Below are positions 42,830 through 52,087 of a DNA stretch of 64,000 nt, one piece after another (positions within the stretch are counted from its first letter, which is position 1; every line of letters starts with the position of its first letter). This DNA comes from Polyangium jinanense. Lineage in GTDB: Bacteria > Myxococcota > Polyangia > Polyangiales > Polyangiaceae. Both the position numbers and the translations under genes were made by a program. The stretch is taken from contig NZ_JAGTJJ010000051.1 in assembly GCF_028435365.1 (NCBI RefSeq), positions 1 to 64,000 on the forward strand. Reading direction: 5' to 3'. The notes under the pieces were generated by a model that was given only the letters and a program-made list of their open reading frames with translations, was not told the DNA's origin and searched no databases.

Positions 42830-43599
42830 CACCGCGTCGTCGCAGGCTTCGGGCCCTCGGGGGGCTTGGGCGCCGCCGGGGCGGGCTTCGGGGCTTCCGT
42901 CTTCGGGGCCTCGGCCGGTTTGTCCTTCGTGCCGTCGGCTGGCTTCTCCGTCGCACCCGTGGGCTTGCCGGCATCCGTGCCCGCGTCGGCCGGGGCGGCG
43001 TCGGTCGCTGCGTCGGTCGCGGCGTCTTCGGCGCCTGCGTCGGCTGGTTCGGCGGGCGGGGCGGCTTCGGGGGCGGGCTTCGGGGGCTCTTCTGTGGGAC
43101 GTTCGTCGGTCCAGCACGCGGCGTTCGGCGGGGGCTGGAAGGTGAACGCGTGGGAGGCGCGATCGCCCTTCTTCGTGACGAGCGGGTCGGTCTTGTAGAC
43201 CTTGGCCTCGCCGCACTCGTACGTCGTCAGGTCACGCTCGGGGGTCTTGCCTGCGCGGAGTGGCACGGAGGCGCGCTCGTTGCCGCACTGCGCCCACTCG
43301 ACCTTGTACTCGGCGTTCGCGTCCGGCAGGACGAGCCGCGCGCCTGGATCGCCCTCGGCGCGCTTGCCGAGAATCATGACGCGCGCGATCTGATCGTCGT
43401 CGTCGAGCACGGTGACCCGGACTGGCTGGCGCAGGCCGCCGCGCATCTTGTTGTTCGCCCCGCCGAGCGTGAAATCGGCGCAGACGGGCTCGCCCGTCAC
43501 GGTCGAAGTCACCTGGGTGTTGGAGCAGGCTACGAGGGAGGTCGCGAGGAGCGCGAGGGCGGCGAACGCGGGGCGCGAGCGCAGGCTGGGGCGGATCAC
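42829..43599 (-). CDS. lipoprotein with disordered Pro/Ala/Asp tail
   Basis: The product is about 256 residues if GTG 43599 is the start; a TTG at 43635 is an alternative. The hydrophobic stretch AFAALALLATSLVAC ends in a lipobox (LVAC) with the lipidated Cys near residue 25. Residues 30-150 are a beta-rich domain with several Cys (GEPVCADFTLGGANNKMRGG; AQCGNERASVPL; TTYECGEAKVY). The last 100 residues are Pro/Ala/Glu/Asp/Lys repeats, probably disordered. It follows the EVE gene on the minus strand. The function is unknown. Confidence 0.7.
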   Translation of the reverse strand: MIRPSLRSRPAFAALALLATSLVACSNTQVTSTVTGEPVCADFTLGGANNKMRGGLRQPVRVTVLDDDDQIARVMILGKRAEGDPGARLVLPDANAEYKVEWAQCGNERASVPLRAGKTPERDLTTYECGEAKVYKTDPLVTKKGDRASHAFTFQPPPNAACWTDERPTEEPPKPAPEAAPPAEPADAGAEDAATDAATDAAPADAGTDAGKPTGATEKPADGTKDKPAEAPKTEAPKPAPAAPKPPEGPKPATTR

Positions 43600-43631
43600 G
43601 CGCGCAGCGTCGCCCCGTGGGGGGCCTTTCG

Positions 43632-44081
43632 TCAAGTCCGGCGCGCTTTCCGGGCGGGGAGCTTTGTTTTTCCGAGCGCGAGCACGTGCTCGAAGTGCTC
43701 GGCGGAGACGGGGACGACGCTGAGGCGCGAGCGCTTGAGCAGGGCGATGTCGGTCAAGGCTGGGTCACTCTTGATGACCTCGAGCTCGACGGGGGCTTTG
43801 AGTGCGACGACCGGCTCGATGTCGACGGCGCTCCAGTCCTCGCCTTCGGCGGTGGGGTCCGGGTACGCTTCGCGGGCGACGCGGGCGATCCCGACGACGG
43901 CCTTGCCCTCGTTCGAGTGATAGAAGAGCAGCAGATCGCCCTTCTTCATGGCGCGCAGGTTGTTTCGAGCCTCGTAGTTGCGCACGCCGTCCCAGACCGC
44001 CCGCTTGTCGGCGAGCAGCTGGGCAAACGAGTATTTGTAGGGCTCGCTCTTGACGAGCCAGTAATGCGTCTCCGTCGTCAT
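43632..44081 (-). CDS. EVE domain protein (PUA-like fold)
   Basis: The product is 149 residues, the whole length being one EVE domain. It starts ETHYWLVKSEPYKYSFAQL, continues WDGVRNYEARNNLRAMKKGD followed by LLLFYHSNEGKAVVGIARV, and ends PLSVVPV-like RLSVVPVSAEHFEHVLALG. EVE domains are PUA-like and bind modified bases in DNA or RNA; stand-alone versions are widespread and their targets are mostly unknown. It lies upstream of the lipoprotein gene with little spacing. It has no signal peptide. Confidence 0.9.
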   Translation of the reverse strand: MTTETHYWLVKSEPYKYSFAQLLADKRAVWDGVRNYEARNNLRAMKKGDLLLFYHSNEGKAVVGIARVAREAYPDPTAEGEDWSAVDIEPVVALKAPVELEVIKSDPALTDIALLKRSRLSVVPVSAEHFEHVLALGKTKLPARKARRT

Positions 44082-44128
44082 GGTTCGTCGGGACCATACA
44101 GCCCGACTCCCCGATCCAACAACAGGAA

Positions 44129-44668
44129 TCAGTCCGTGATCACGAGCGTGGTGTCGTCGGGGACGAGCCGGGAGAACTCGTCGATTTCGGCGTCGTCGAG
44201 CGCGATGCAGCCGTGCGTCCAGTCCGATTGCTTGTGCACGCCGTTCCAGTCGCGCTGGCCCACGCCGTGGATGCCGATGCCAAAGCCGATCGTGCGGCCG
44301 GGCGGGACCTCGCCGCGGCGCTTGAGCTCGGCGAACCGCGCGCGGTCTTCGTCGTTCGGGTAGGTCACGTTCAAAAACTGATGGAACAGGCCCTTGAAGC
44401 GGCCTTTCACGCGGTAGGTGCCGACGGGCGTGACCTTGTCGCCCTCGAAGCGCTTGGGACCGGCGCCGCCGCTGCCGATCGCGACCTGGTACGTCTTGAT
44501 CACGCGGCCGCCCTGGGCGACGAGCTCGAGCCGGTGCTCGCTCTTGTCGACGCGGACGAGCGACACGACGTCCGCCGCGGGTTTGCTGGGCTTTGCGGCC
44601 GGCGCGCCGGGGAGCGGGGAGGAGAAGAGGACCGTCGGGAGCATGAGCAGCGCGAAGAGGGCGTTCAT
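44129..44668 (-). CDS. L,D-transpeptidase (YkuD family), exported
   Basis: The product is 179 residues from ATG 44668, with a signal peptide (ALFALLMLPTVLFSSPLPGA). The YkuD signature is present: IGIHGVGQ (about 128-135) and SDWTHGCIALDD, whose HGC supplies the catalytic His-Gly-Cys. TPVGTYRVKGRFKG also fits the family. The enzyme acts in the periplasm on peptidoglycan cross-links or protein anchoring. It is divergent from the downstream sigma-factor gene across about 100 bp. Confidence 0.9.
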   Translation of the reverse strand: MNALFALLMLPTVLFSSPLPGAPAAKPSKPAADVVSLVRVDKSEHRLELVAQGGRVIKTYQVAIGSGGAGPKRFEGDKVTPVGTYRVKGRFKGLFHQFLNVTYPNDEDRARFAELKRRGEVPPGRTIGFGIGIHGVGQRDWNGVHKQSDWTHGCIALDDAEIDEFSRLVPDDTTLVITD

Positions 44669-44772
44669 GCCCCGCTGTCGGGGATCTCCGGGCGAGCGTG
44701 ACGATCGGGCCACGCGAAAAAAAACATTTTTTCGGCTGTCACACTCCGGGTACGTTCTCCGATGAGGGGGCG

Positions 44773-45783
44773 ATGAGCGCTCCGATGACCATGGACGAAC
44801 CGAGGCTTGCCGAGTCGCTGGCGGATCCGGAGCTGCGGCGATTCTTGCTCGATTTCGTGCGCCGCAGGGTGTCGCCCGCGGACGCCGACGATATCGTCCA
44901 GACGGTCCTCTGCGAGGCGCTTACCGCGAAGAACCGCCCGGACAACGGCGCGGAGCTGCGCAAGTACCTGCTCGGGATCGCGCGGCACAAGGTCGCGGAC
45001 GCGCACCGGCGCACGGCGCGCGAGGAAGTGCGGGATCCGCCGGAGCTCGTGGCGAGCCCGCCGCCGGTCGAGGAGGAGGCGCTCATGCGCTGGGCCGAGC
45101 GTCAGGCCCCGGCGACCGAGGAGGCCAAGAAGACGCTCACCTGGATGGCGCGGGAAGGGGAGGGCGAGAAGCTCGAGAGCATCGCGGAGGAGGAGCAGGT
45201 CCCGGCGGCGCGGGTGCGGCAACGCGTGTCGCGCATGCGGCGCTGGATGAAGGAGCGATGGCTCGCGGAGCTCGCGGCCGTGGCGGCGCTCGCGGTCCTC
45301 GCGGTCGTGCTCTGGCGGGTGGCCCAGGACGCCGAGGATCCGGAGGAGGCGATCCTGCCGCTGCCGGACCGGGTGCCCGCGCCGTCGGATACGCCGCTCG
45401 ATCGGGCGAGAGCGCTCCGGGCGGACGCGCTCTGGTGGTGCGAGCGCGGGTCGTACCGGATCTGCGTGGAAGAGCTCGACGCGGCGAAGCAGCTCGATCC
45501 CACGGGGGATCAGGCGCCCGAGGTGCAGGCCGCGCGCGAGCAGGCGCGGCGGGCGCTCACGACACCGCCGCCGGTGCCGACGTCGACCGAGCGGGACACG
45601 AAGGGCGAGGTCGACGAGAAGGCGCCGGCGCCGAAAAAGGTCGCTCCGCCGCCGAAACCCGTGCCCACGAGCGTGAAGCCGAAGCTCGATCCGGAGCTCC
45701 TCGATCGGGGCACGGAGAACGAGAAGGCCAAGCCCGTCCCGAAGCAGCGGAAGAAGGGGGACGATGACTTCCTGAAGAAGTGA
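44773..45783 (+). CDS. ECF-type sigma factor with membrane segment and Pro/Lys-rich tail
   Basis: The product is 336 residues; start ATG 44773 with GAGGGGGC just upstream. Region 2 is at about 22-85 (SPADADDIVQTVLCEAL; LRKYLLGIARHKVADAHRRT). A region-4-like helix-turn-helix is at about 118-160 (EKLESIAEEEQVPAARVRQR). Residues 165-183 are a membrane segment (ELAAVAALAVLAVVLW). A TPR-like stretch (ADALWWCERGSYRICVEELD) and a Pro/Lys tail follow. The layout is the same as in the sigma factor ending at 19569, so the window has two self-tethered sigma-like proteins. No anti-sigma gene is adjacent. Confidence 0.8.
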   Translation: MSAPMTMDEPRLAESLADPELRRFLLDFVRRRVSPADADDIVQTVLCEALTAKNRPDNGAELRKYLLGIARHKVADAHRRTAREEVRDPPELVASPPPVEEEALMRWAERQAPATEEAKKTLTWMAREGEGEKLESIAEEEQVPAARVRQRVSRMRRWMKERWLAELAAVAALAVLAVVLWRVAQDAEDPEEAILPLPDRVPAPSDTPLDRARALRADALWWCERGSYRICVEELDAAKQLDPTGDQAPEVQAAREQARRALTTPPPVPTSTERDTKGEVDEKAPAPKKVAPPPKPVPTSVKPKLDPELLDRGTENEKAKPVPKQRKKGDDDFLKK

Positions 45784-45946
45784 GCCGGGGTTCGTTTTTG
45801 CCGGCCTTCAGGCCCGAACCGCGTCTTGTCCGGCGAAACCCGCGAGGCCTCGCCCTTGCTTGCCAAGCTTTCGGCCCTCCTGTACGCTGGCCGAGGCGAG
45901 GAGTGGTCGGTAGCGTTGCGTCGGCGGTGCGGCTGGAGCGATCTGG

Positions 45947-46411
45947 ATGAAGAACCTGGCCTTCCAGAAAGTGGGCGACTACTTCGTCCTCGTCCACAAC
46001 GCCATGGCGCCCACCGACGAGGAGTGGGAGGATTGGATGCAGCACTACACGTATGCATCCATTCTGATCGTAACGGACGGGGGAGCGCCGACGGCCTCGC
46101 AACGCAAACGCTTGAAAATGCGGGTGGACGAGCTGCGCGCGTCACCGTCCTACGTGCCGAACAAGAAAGAGCCGAAGGTGGCGACGGTCACGGCCTCGTC
46201 GTTCGTCCGCGGTGTGATCACGGCGCTCCGATGGTTTTACCATGATGCGTATGCGGCTTTTCCGCCGGAGCACATCAATCAGGCGCTCACGTATCTCGAC
46301 GTTCCACCGCGGTATCACATTGCGATGAAGACCGCGGTCCAGACGCTCCGGTTGCAGCTCAAGAAGGCGAAGGCCGGCGGGCCGTCGAAGACGATGCCCG
46401 ACGAAGGCTGA
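45947..46411 (+). CDS. hypothetical cytosolic protein (STAS-like size)
   Basis: The product is 154 residues with GGAGCG before the ATG. It begins MKNLAFQKVGDYFVLVHNAM, then PTDEEWEDWMQHY and ILIVTDGGAPTASQRKRL, followed by VTASSFVRGVITALRWFYHD. The pattern of beta strands alternating with helices, and a conserved-looking V-T-x-S-x-x-x-R-G-x-x-T stretch, is similar in feel to STAS-type folds, but I cannot name the family. It has no signal peptide. The 295 bp after it, up to the PilZ gene, contain no other gene. Confidence 0.65.
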   Translation: MKNLAFQKVGDYFVLVHNAMAPTDEEWEDWMQHYTYASILIVTDGGAPTASQRKRLKMRVDELRASPSYVPNKKEPKVATVTASSFVRGVITALRWFYHDAYAAFPPEHINQALTYLDVPPRYHIAMKTAVQTLRLQLKKAKAGGPSKTMPDEG

Positions 46412-46706
46412 CTCCGCGGAAATTCGAGCGACCAGGGGACGAACCCGATCATGCCTTGGTGTTGATAATTACACCGGAAGCGCATGACGACGGTCTTGAC
46501 GCTGTCGGGGCCGTTCGATAAAAACGGGTGTTGGTCCGTGGCTCGAACGCGTGTGAGCGCGCTCTGGCTACTGACGAATGTCGGACCCGAGGTCGGGCCC
46601 CGAGGCTTTTCGCTGCCCGAACGTGAGACCGCTGGAGGCATCGCACCTTGCTTGACGCGAAGAGTCGGCGCTTCCGTGCTTCGAGGGCTCCCCGAGGGGG
46701 TGCGGG

Positions 46707-49592
46707 GTGAGCAGCGAACGGGCGCCAGGCACAGGCGGTGAGCCTCGACCCGTCTCGACGACGGAGTCACCCGCCCCGCCGAGCGTCAATCCGTTGTCGG
46801 ACGGACCGTCGTCGGTGCGTTTTCCGCGGCTTACCGCGGAGGGGCGAGCGGCGCTCGGAATGCTGGACGAGGAGCGCCGGAGCGAGCCGCCGCCGTCGGT
46901 GCGGTTTGCGAGGGCCATACCGGAGGCACGGCACTCGTCGTGGGGGCCGCCGCGCGACGAGGACCATTTGACGGAGCCGCCGCCGTCGGTGCGATTTCCA
47001 CGAGCAATGCCAGAGGCGCGGCACTCGTCGTGGGGGCCGCCGCGCGACGAGGACCATTTGACGGAGCCGCCGCCGTCGGTGCGATTTCCACGGCCGATGC
47101 CGGAGGCGCGGCATTCGTCGTGGGGGCCGCCGCGCGATGACGAGGGGCTCAGCGAGCCGCCGCCTTCACTAAGGTTCCCGCGGCCGCTCTCGGGGCCGCC
47201 GCTCGGGATGCGCAGCGACGAGGAGGGGCTTGCGGAGCCGCCGCCGTCAGTAAGGTTCCCGCGGTCGATCGCGCCGTCGGCATCGGAGCGGGTGCCAGGG
47301 CGTGACGACGAGGTGCTCTCCGAGGGGCAGGGGTCGGTGCGGCTGCCGCGCCTGACGGCCGAGGGGCGCGCGGCGCTCGGGATGCGCGAGGACGAGCTGC
47401 TCGGGGAGGCGCCGTCGGTGCGGTTCCCGTCGCGGCGCCTGTCGGACATGCGTCCGCCGCGGCCCTCGGAGGCGCCGCGCTCGGCGGACTACACGGAGAA
47501 TCCGCCTTCGGTGAGCCCGCCGTCGGTCCGCTTCCGGCGCGTGAGCGGCGAGGCGGGGCCGGGATATCGGCTGCGCGAGGGGGCGTGCGCGGTCGCACTT
47601 TTCACCGAGGGGCGCTGGATCCTGCCGGCGTCCGTGGTGCGTCTCTCGCCCTCGGCGGTGTGGTTTTCCCCGGGCGACGGGCTGATCCCGCGGCTCGGCG
47701 GGCGCGTCACGGCGTACATGCTCTCGGGCAAGGGCGCGGTGGGTCCCGTCGAGGGCGTGGTGGTCTCGATCGAGCCGACGGGGCCGCAGGGCAGCGTGAT
47801 CGTCAGCGTGCAGTTCGAGCGGGTCACGCGGGATCTCGGCCGGAAGATCCTCGGCCTCCTGCAGGAGCTTTGCGTCGTCGGGCAGGCGGATCTCGCGCGG
47901 AGCCTGTCGCGCGTCCGCGAGCAGATCGACGATCCGGGCCGGGTGCGGGCGATCCTGCGGGCGCTGATCCACGCGGGCAGCGAAGGGCTCGTCGTGGGGT
48001 CGGAGGTGCCGGTCAAGGCCGAGAAGATCGAGACGCGCGAGGAGACGCGGGTCGTGTGGAAATCGGCGCAGAGCTGGGGCGCGCCGCCGTACGTCATCGA
48101 TCTCGGCGGGTACAACTCGATTCACCGGATCCACCTCGACAAGGCCGAGTTCGAGGCCGACGGGCGCGTGACGACGCCGATGCCGACGCGGATCGAGCGG
48201 GTGCGCCACCGATGGTTCCGTCGGTGCAAGGTGCAGCGCCCGGTCACGGCGTCGTTCAAGCATCCGATATGGCCCGAGGTGGTCGTGTCCGGGCGCCCCG
48301 TGCTCGACGTCTCGTTCGCGGGATTGTGCTTCGAGGTCGACGCCGACCAGGATCTCGTGTTCCCGGGCCTCGAGATGCCGGACATCGAGGTCTGCGTGGG
48401 AGACGACGCGCCGCTGCACTTGCACGGCGAGGTCCGGTACGTGCTCCCGGCGCGCAATGGCGGGAAGGCGCGGTGCGGGGTCAAGGTGGGGCCGCGGACG
48501 ACGAAGGACGAGGGGCCGTGGATGCGGCTCGTGAGCCAGGAGCTGCACGAAAAGACGCTCGGCGGATCGGAGACGCCGGAGTCGATGTGGAGCTTGCTGC
48601 AGCAATCGGGATATTTCAATTTGTCCGGTAAAACGCCGGATCAATTCGAGCCGCTGAAGAAGACGTTCCTCGAGTTCGGCGCGCGGGCGGCGGCAGCGCC
48701 GCGGATCATCTGCCAGGCCGTGTGGCCGTCGGAGCGCGGGATCGAGGCATCGCTGTCGGTGGCGAAGATTTACGGCGGGAGCTGGCTCGTTCATCAGCTC
48801 GCCAAGCGGCCGGGCAAGGCGCCCGGCGTCGCGCACGTGCGGCAGATCCTGCGCGACATCTATCTGCGGGCGTTCGAGTATCCGCAGCTCGATCCGGCCT
48901 TCACCTGGGCGCTCGCGTTCATCGATGGCGAGGTGCCGTGGTCGATGGCGCACCTCGATTTCGCGCGGCCGTACGTGGAGCAGGGGCTCGCGGCGATCCG
49001 GCCGTTCCGGCTGCTCGAGCTGCAATCGGCCGGGACGAGCGAGACGGTCTCGGGCGAGCGCTTCGACGTCGGGCCGGCGGCACCTTTCGAGACGGCGTGG
49101 CTGCTCGACGAGCTCGGCAAGACGCATACGGCGGCGCTGCTCGACGCGCTCGATCTCGTGCCGGAGCGGGTGGATCTCGGGGAGACGGCGCGGCTCTGGA
49201 AGGAAGCGGGGATGGGGCGCGAGCGCACGTTCTTCACGGCGCGGCGCGCGGGCGTGCCCGTGGCAGCGGCGATCGTGGAGACGGGCGAGACGGGGACGAA
49301 TCTGTTCCGGCTGCTCGATTGCGTTCGGCTCTACGAGCTCGGCCGCGGCGGGCGGGCCGCGTTCGTGCCGCTGATCGAGGAGGCGCGGCAGTTCTATCGC
49401 AATCGCGGGAAGTCGAGCTTTGTGTACATGCACGAGCACCCGGACGGCGAGCACATCGAGCGCTGCAAGATGCTGGATCTCGGGCCGGGCAATTGCTGGG
49501 CGATATCGGCGCAGATCCTCCCGGAGTTTCTGGAGCACGTCTACGAGCTCACGGCCATCGGCCGGTACAAGCCGAAGCAGGGGAAGGAATGA
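46707..49592 (+). CDS. PilZ-domain protein with C-terminal acyltransferase-like region
   Basis: The product is 961 residues from the GTG at 46707. The first 280 residues are disordered, with repeated PPSVRFPR boxes, including three 30-residue units containing EARHSSWGPPRDEDHLT. A regulatory beta domain follows (about 290-500). Residues about 505-610 are a PilZ domain (RHRWFRRCKVQRPVTASFKH; VLDVSFAGLCFEV), which in other proteins binds c-di-GMP through the RxxxR and D-x-SxxG motifs. The last 340 residues have GNAT/FemAB-like features (GYFNLSGKTPDQFEPLKKTF; EEARQFYRNRGKSSFVYMHE). Its stop overlaps the E1/nitroreductase start by 4 bp. A c-di-GMP-controlled acyl transfer is suggested. Confidence 0.7.
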   Translation: MSSERAPGTGGEPRPVSTTESPAPPSVNPLSDGPSSVRFPRLTAEGRAALGMLDEERRSEPPPSVRFARAIPEARHSSWGPPRDEDHLTEPPPSVRFPRAMPEARHSSWGPPRDEDHLTEPPPSVRFPRPMPEARHSSWGPPRDDEGLSEPPPSLRFPRPLSGPPLGMRSDEEGLAEPPPSVRFPRSIAPSASERVPGRDDEVLSEGQGSVRLPRLTAEGRAALGMREDELLGEAPSVRFPSRRLSDMRPPRPSEAPRSADYTENPPSVSPPSVRFRRVSGEAGPGYRLREGACAVALFTEGRWILPASVVRLSPSAVWFSPGDGLIPRLGGRVTAYMLSGKGAVGPVEGVVVSIEPTGPQGSVIVSVQFERVTRDLGRKILGLLQELCVVGQADLARSLSRVREQIDDPGRVRAILRALIHAGSEGLVVGSEVPVKAEKIETREETRVVWKSAQSWGAPPYVIDLGGYNSIHRIHLDKAEFEADGRVTTPMPTRIERVRHRWFRRCKVQRPVTASFKHPIWPEVVVSGRPVLDVSFAGLCFEVDADQDLVFPGLEMPDIEVCVGDDAPLHLHGEVRYVLPARNGGKARCGVKVGPRTTKDEGPWMRLVSQELHEKTLGGSETPESMWSLLQQSGYFNLSGKTPDQFEPLKKTFLEFGARAAAAPRIICQAVWPSERGIEASLSVAKIYGGSWLVHQLAKRPGKAPGVAHVRQILRDIYLRAFEYPQLDPAFTWALAFIDGEVPWSMAHLDFARPYVEQGLAAIRPFRLLELQSAGTSETVSGERFDVGPAAPFETAWLLDELGKTHTAALLDALDLVPERVDLGETARLWKEAGMGRERTFFTARRAGVPVAAAIVETGETGTNLFRLLDCVRLYELGRGGRAAFVPLIEEARQFYRNRGKSSFVYMHEHPDGEHIERCKMLDLGPGNCWAISAQILPEFLEHVYELTAIGRYKPKQGKE
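46902..47171. repeat. three 90-bp coding repeats
   Basis: Inside the PilZ gene a 90-bp unit (GCACTCGTCGTGGGGGCCGC at 46931 and 47021, GCATTCGTCG at 47111) is repeated almost exactly three times. It encodes 30-residue units. The near identity at DNA level indicates recent expansion. Confidence 0.8.
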
Positions 49593-51877
49593 AGCTCGCC
49601 GAGCGGCTCGCGGCGCTGGCCGCGGGCGTGGATCAGGGGACATACCAGCCGGCGCTGTTTTCGCTCGCCGATTCGTGGGATCGCCGCAAAGTCGAGGAGC
49701 TCGTCGCCGGGGGTCAAGTCCGCGAGGTGCACGATCGGTACGTCGAGCAGCTCACCGAGCTTTGCGCGACGCGGTCGCCGAAGCAGAGGCTGCGCGGCGC
49801 AGCGCTCGACGAGGTGGTGCGGGCGGCGCTCGGGGACGGTCCGCCGGAGGAGCGCGGGACCTGGGTCCATTACCCGTGGAGCGGGCGGCTCGTGCACGTG
49901 CTCGGCGAGGCCGAATATCGCGAGCTCCGTTTTTCACGCAATCGATACAAGATCACGCCCGACGAGCAAGCGCGGCTCCGGGACAAACGGATCGGCGTCG
50001 TGGGGCTGTCCGTCGGGCAGGCGAGCGCGGTGACGCTCGCGCTCGAAGGCGTGGGCGGGATGCTAAGGCTCGCGGATTTCGACGAGCTCGCGCTCTCGAA
50101 CATGAACCGCCTGCGCGCCGGGGTGCACGAGATCGGCTTGCACAAGTGCGTGATTGCAGCACGCGCGATCGCGGAGATCGATCCGTATGTGCGGGTCGAG
50201 GTGATCCGGACGGGGATCACCGAGGAGAACGTCGAGGCGTTCCTGAACGAGGGCGGAAAGCTCGATCTCGTGATCGAGGAGTGCGACGACCTTTATACGA
50301 AGGTGTTTCTGCGCGAGCGGGCGCGGGCGCACGGGATCCCGGTGCTGATGGAGACGAACGATCGGGGGATGCTCGACGTCGAGCGCTTCGATCAGGAGCC
50401 GGATCGGCCCGTGTTGCATTCGCTCCTGCGGGGGCTGTCGGCGGCGGATCTCAAGGGGCTGACGCAGGCGCAGAAGGTGGCCATCGTGCTCCGGATCATC
50501 GGGCCGGACGCGCTCAAGGGTCGCCTCGGGGCGTCGCTGCTCGAGGTCGAGGAGACGACGACGTCGTGGCCGCAGCTCGCCTCGGGGACGATGCTCGGCG
50601 GCGCAGTGTCGACCGACGCAGCGCGGCGTGTGCTGCTCGGTGAGTTGACGCGATCGGGGCGGTACTTCGTGGACCTCGACGCCCTCGTGAAGGACGGGCG
50701 CGAGGCGGAGGTGCTGGTCGACGCAGCGCTGGAGGAGGCGCTCGTGCGGAAGCCGCTCCCGGCGCCCGAGGCGCCGCCGCTCGCGCGGCCGGCCGACAAG
50801 CGGACGGTGACGCGGGAGGACGTGCGCAGGCTCGTGGGATTCGGCGTGCTCGCGCCCTCGGGCGGCAACGCGCAGCCGTGGCGGTTCGTCGCGAAGGGCG
50901 GGCGGGTGCGGTGCAAGGTGTCGCCGGACGGGGGCCGGTCGCTGAACGATTTCCAGAACACCGCAAGCTTCGTGGCGCTCGGCGCGGCCGTGGAGAACAT
51001 GGTGCTCGCCGCGCCCGCGATGGGGCTGTCGGCCGAGGTCGTCGATGCGCCGGACGCGAACGATCCGCGCGCCGCATGTGACGTGGTGTTCCGCGTGGAC
51101 GACTCGTCGTACGCGGTCGATCCGCTCTGCGCGGTGATCGGCGCGCGATCCACGAACCGCAAGCCCGGCACGGGCGCGGCGCTCTCGGAGTACGCAGCGG
51201 CGCGGCTCGCAGAGGCGGCGGAGGTGCGCGGGGGAAAACTCCTGCTCGTGACCGATCGGTCAGCGATCGCCGAGATCGGGGAGATCCTCGGGCAGGCCGA
51301 TCGGATGCTGTTCCTGTCGCGCAAGCACAACGAGGAGATGGGCGCGGAGCTGCGCTGGACGGAGGAGGAGGCGCTCCGGACGCGAGACGGGCTCGACGTG
51401 CTCACGCTCGACGTGCCGCCGTCGGCGCTCGCGGCGGTGCGGCTCGCGACCACGTGGAAGGCCGTAGAATTCGCGGCAAAGATGGGCGGCGGCGGGGCGC
51501 TCGCGAAGTCCGCCCGGCAGTTGGTCGTGTCGTCGTCCGCGATGGCGCTCGTGGTGTTTCCGGGGACGTCGTCGCGCTCGTACTTCGAGGGCGGGCGAGC
51601 ACTCGAGCGCGTGTGGCTAGATGCGACGGCGCAGGGGATCGCGCTCCAGCCATGGTCGGCGATGCTATATCTGTTCGCACGGCTCGAACGGGGCGGAGCC
51701 AAGGGGCTCGAGCCGAAGGTGCGCGAGCAGCTCGGAGAGCTCCGGCAGCGGTTCTTGCGGGTGTTCGACGTGCCCGCAGGGCACGCAGAGATCCTCCTGT
51801 TCCGGCTCTCGAAGGCGGAGCCGCCCACGGCGCGGTCGCTCCGGAAGCCAGTCGAGGATGTGCTGACGTTCGTGTAG
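49589..51877 (+). CDS. E1/ThiF-like and nitroreductase-like fusion protein (Rv1355c-like)
   Basis: The product is 762 residues, translationally coupled to the PilZ gene (ATGA overlap, GGGAAGGA upstream). Residues about 120-400 are a ThiF/E1-type adenylating fold: RIGVVGLSVGQASAVTLALE, then RLADFDELALSNMNRL, with the D-x-x-x-x-x-N-x-NR motif. The C-terminal half (about 405-760) is nitroreductase-like: LVGFGVLAPSGGNAQPWRFV and GIALQPWSAMLYLFARL. This order matches the Rv1355c-type family. No ubiquitin-like or ThiS partner is adjacent. The pair with an acyltransferase-like PilZ protein suggests modification of a small molecule or peptide, but the substrate is unknown. Confidence 0.8.
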   Translation: MKLAERLAALAAGVDQGTYQPALFSLADSWDRRKVEELVAGGQVREVHDRYVEQLTELCATRSPKQRLRGAALDEVVRAALGDGPPEERGTWVHYPWSGRLVHVLGEAEYRELRFSRNRYKITPDEQARLRDKRIGVVGLSVGQASAVTLALEGVGGMLRLADFDELALSNMNRLRAGVHEIGLHKCVIAARAIAEIDPYVRVEVIRTGITEENVEAFLNEGGKLDLVIEECDDLYTKVFLRERARAHGIPVLMETNDRGMLDVERFDQEPDRPVLHSLLRGLSAADLKGLTQAQKVAIVLRIIGPDALKGRLGASLLEVEETTTSWPQLASGTMLGGAVSTDAARRVLLGELTRSGRYFVDLDALVKDGREAEVLVDAALEEALVRKPLPAPEAPPLARPADKRTVTREDVRRLVGFGVLAPSGGNAQPWRFVAKGGRVRCKVSPDGGRSLNDFQNTASFVALGAAVENMVLAAPAMGLSAEVVDAPDANDPRAACDVVFRVDDSSYAVDPLCAVIGARSTNRKPGTGAALSEYAAARLAEAAEVRGGKLLLVTDRSAIAEIGEILGQADRMLFLSRKHNEEMGAELRWTEEEALRTRDGLDVLTLDVPPSALAAVRLATTWKAVEFAAKMGGGGALAKSARQLVVSSSAMALVVFPGTSSRSYFEGGRALERVWLDATAQGIALQPWSAMLYLFARLERGGAKGLEPKVREQLGELRQRFLRVFDVPAGHAEILLFRLSKAEPPTARSLRKPVEDVLTFV

Positions 51878-51880
51878 GCC

Positions 51881-52006
51881 TGGGGCCGCTGCGCTGGGGC
51901 GTTGCCCCAGGCCCCACCCGGGGCTGTCCGCCCCGGGACCCGGACCAGCGCAAGCGCTGGACCTTTTGTCGATGAACTGCGCGATGCGCAGTTCATCGAA
52001 CAGGCC
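51881..52006. repeat. multi-hairpin intergenic element, copy (c)
   Basis: This copy contains GCTGGGGC-GTT-GCCCCAG, GGGGCTGTCCGCCCC, CCAGCGCAAGCGCTGG and a 13-bp stem CGATGAACTGCGC (51970-51982) with 51986-51998. It follows the stop of the E1/nitroreductase gene by a few bases and pairs with inverted copy (d). Confidence 0.8.
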
Positions 52007-52087
52007 GCAGTCAAGACCACGAGCGACCCTGCCCATCAAGACAGCCACGCTGCCCTTTCAACTGGCAACGCGGTCTCTGGTCTTGCC

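Noticed and set aside
46496..46522. TTGACG followed by GATAAA as a promoter for the PilZ gene
   Set aside because: Spacing is 15-16 bp rather than 17, the second hexamer is poor, and such matches are expected by chance over this length.
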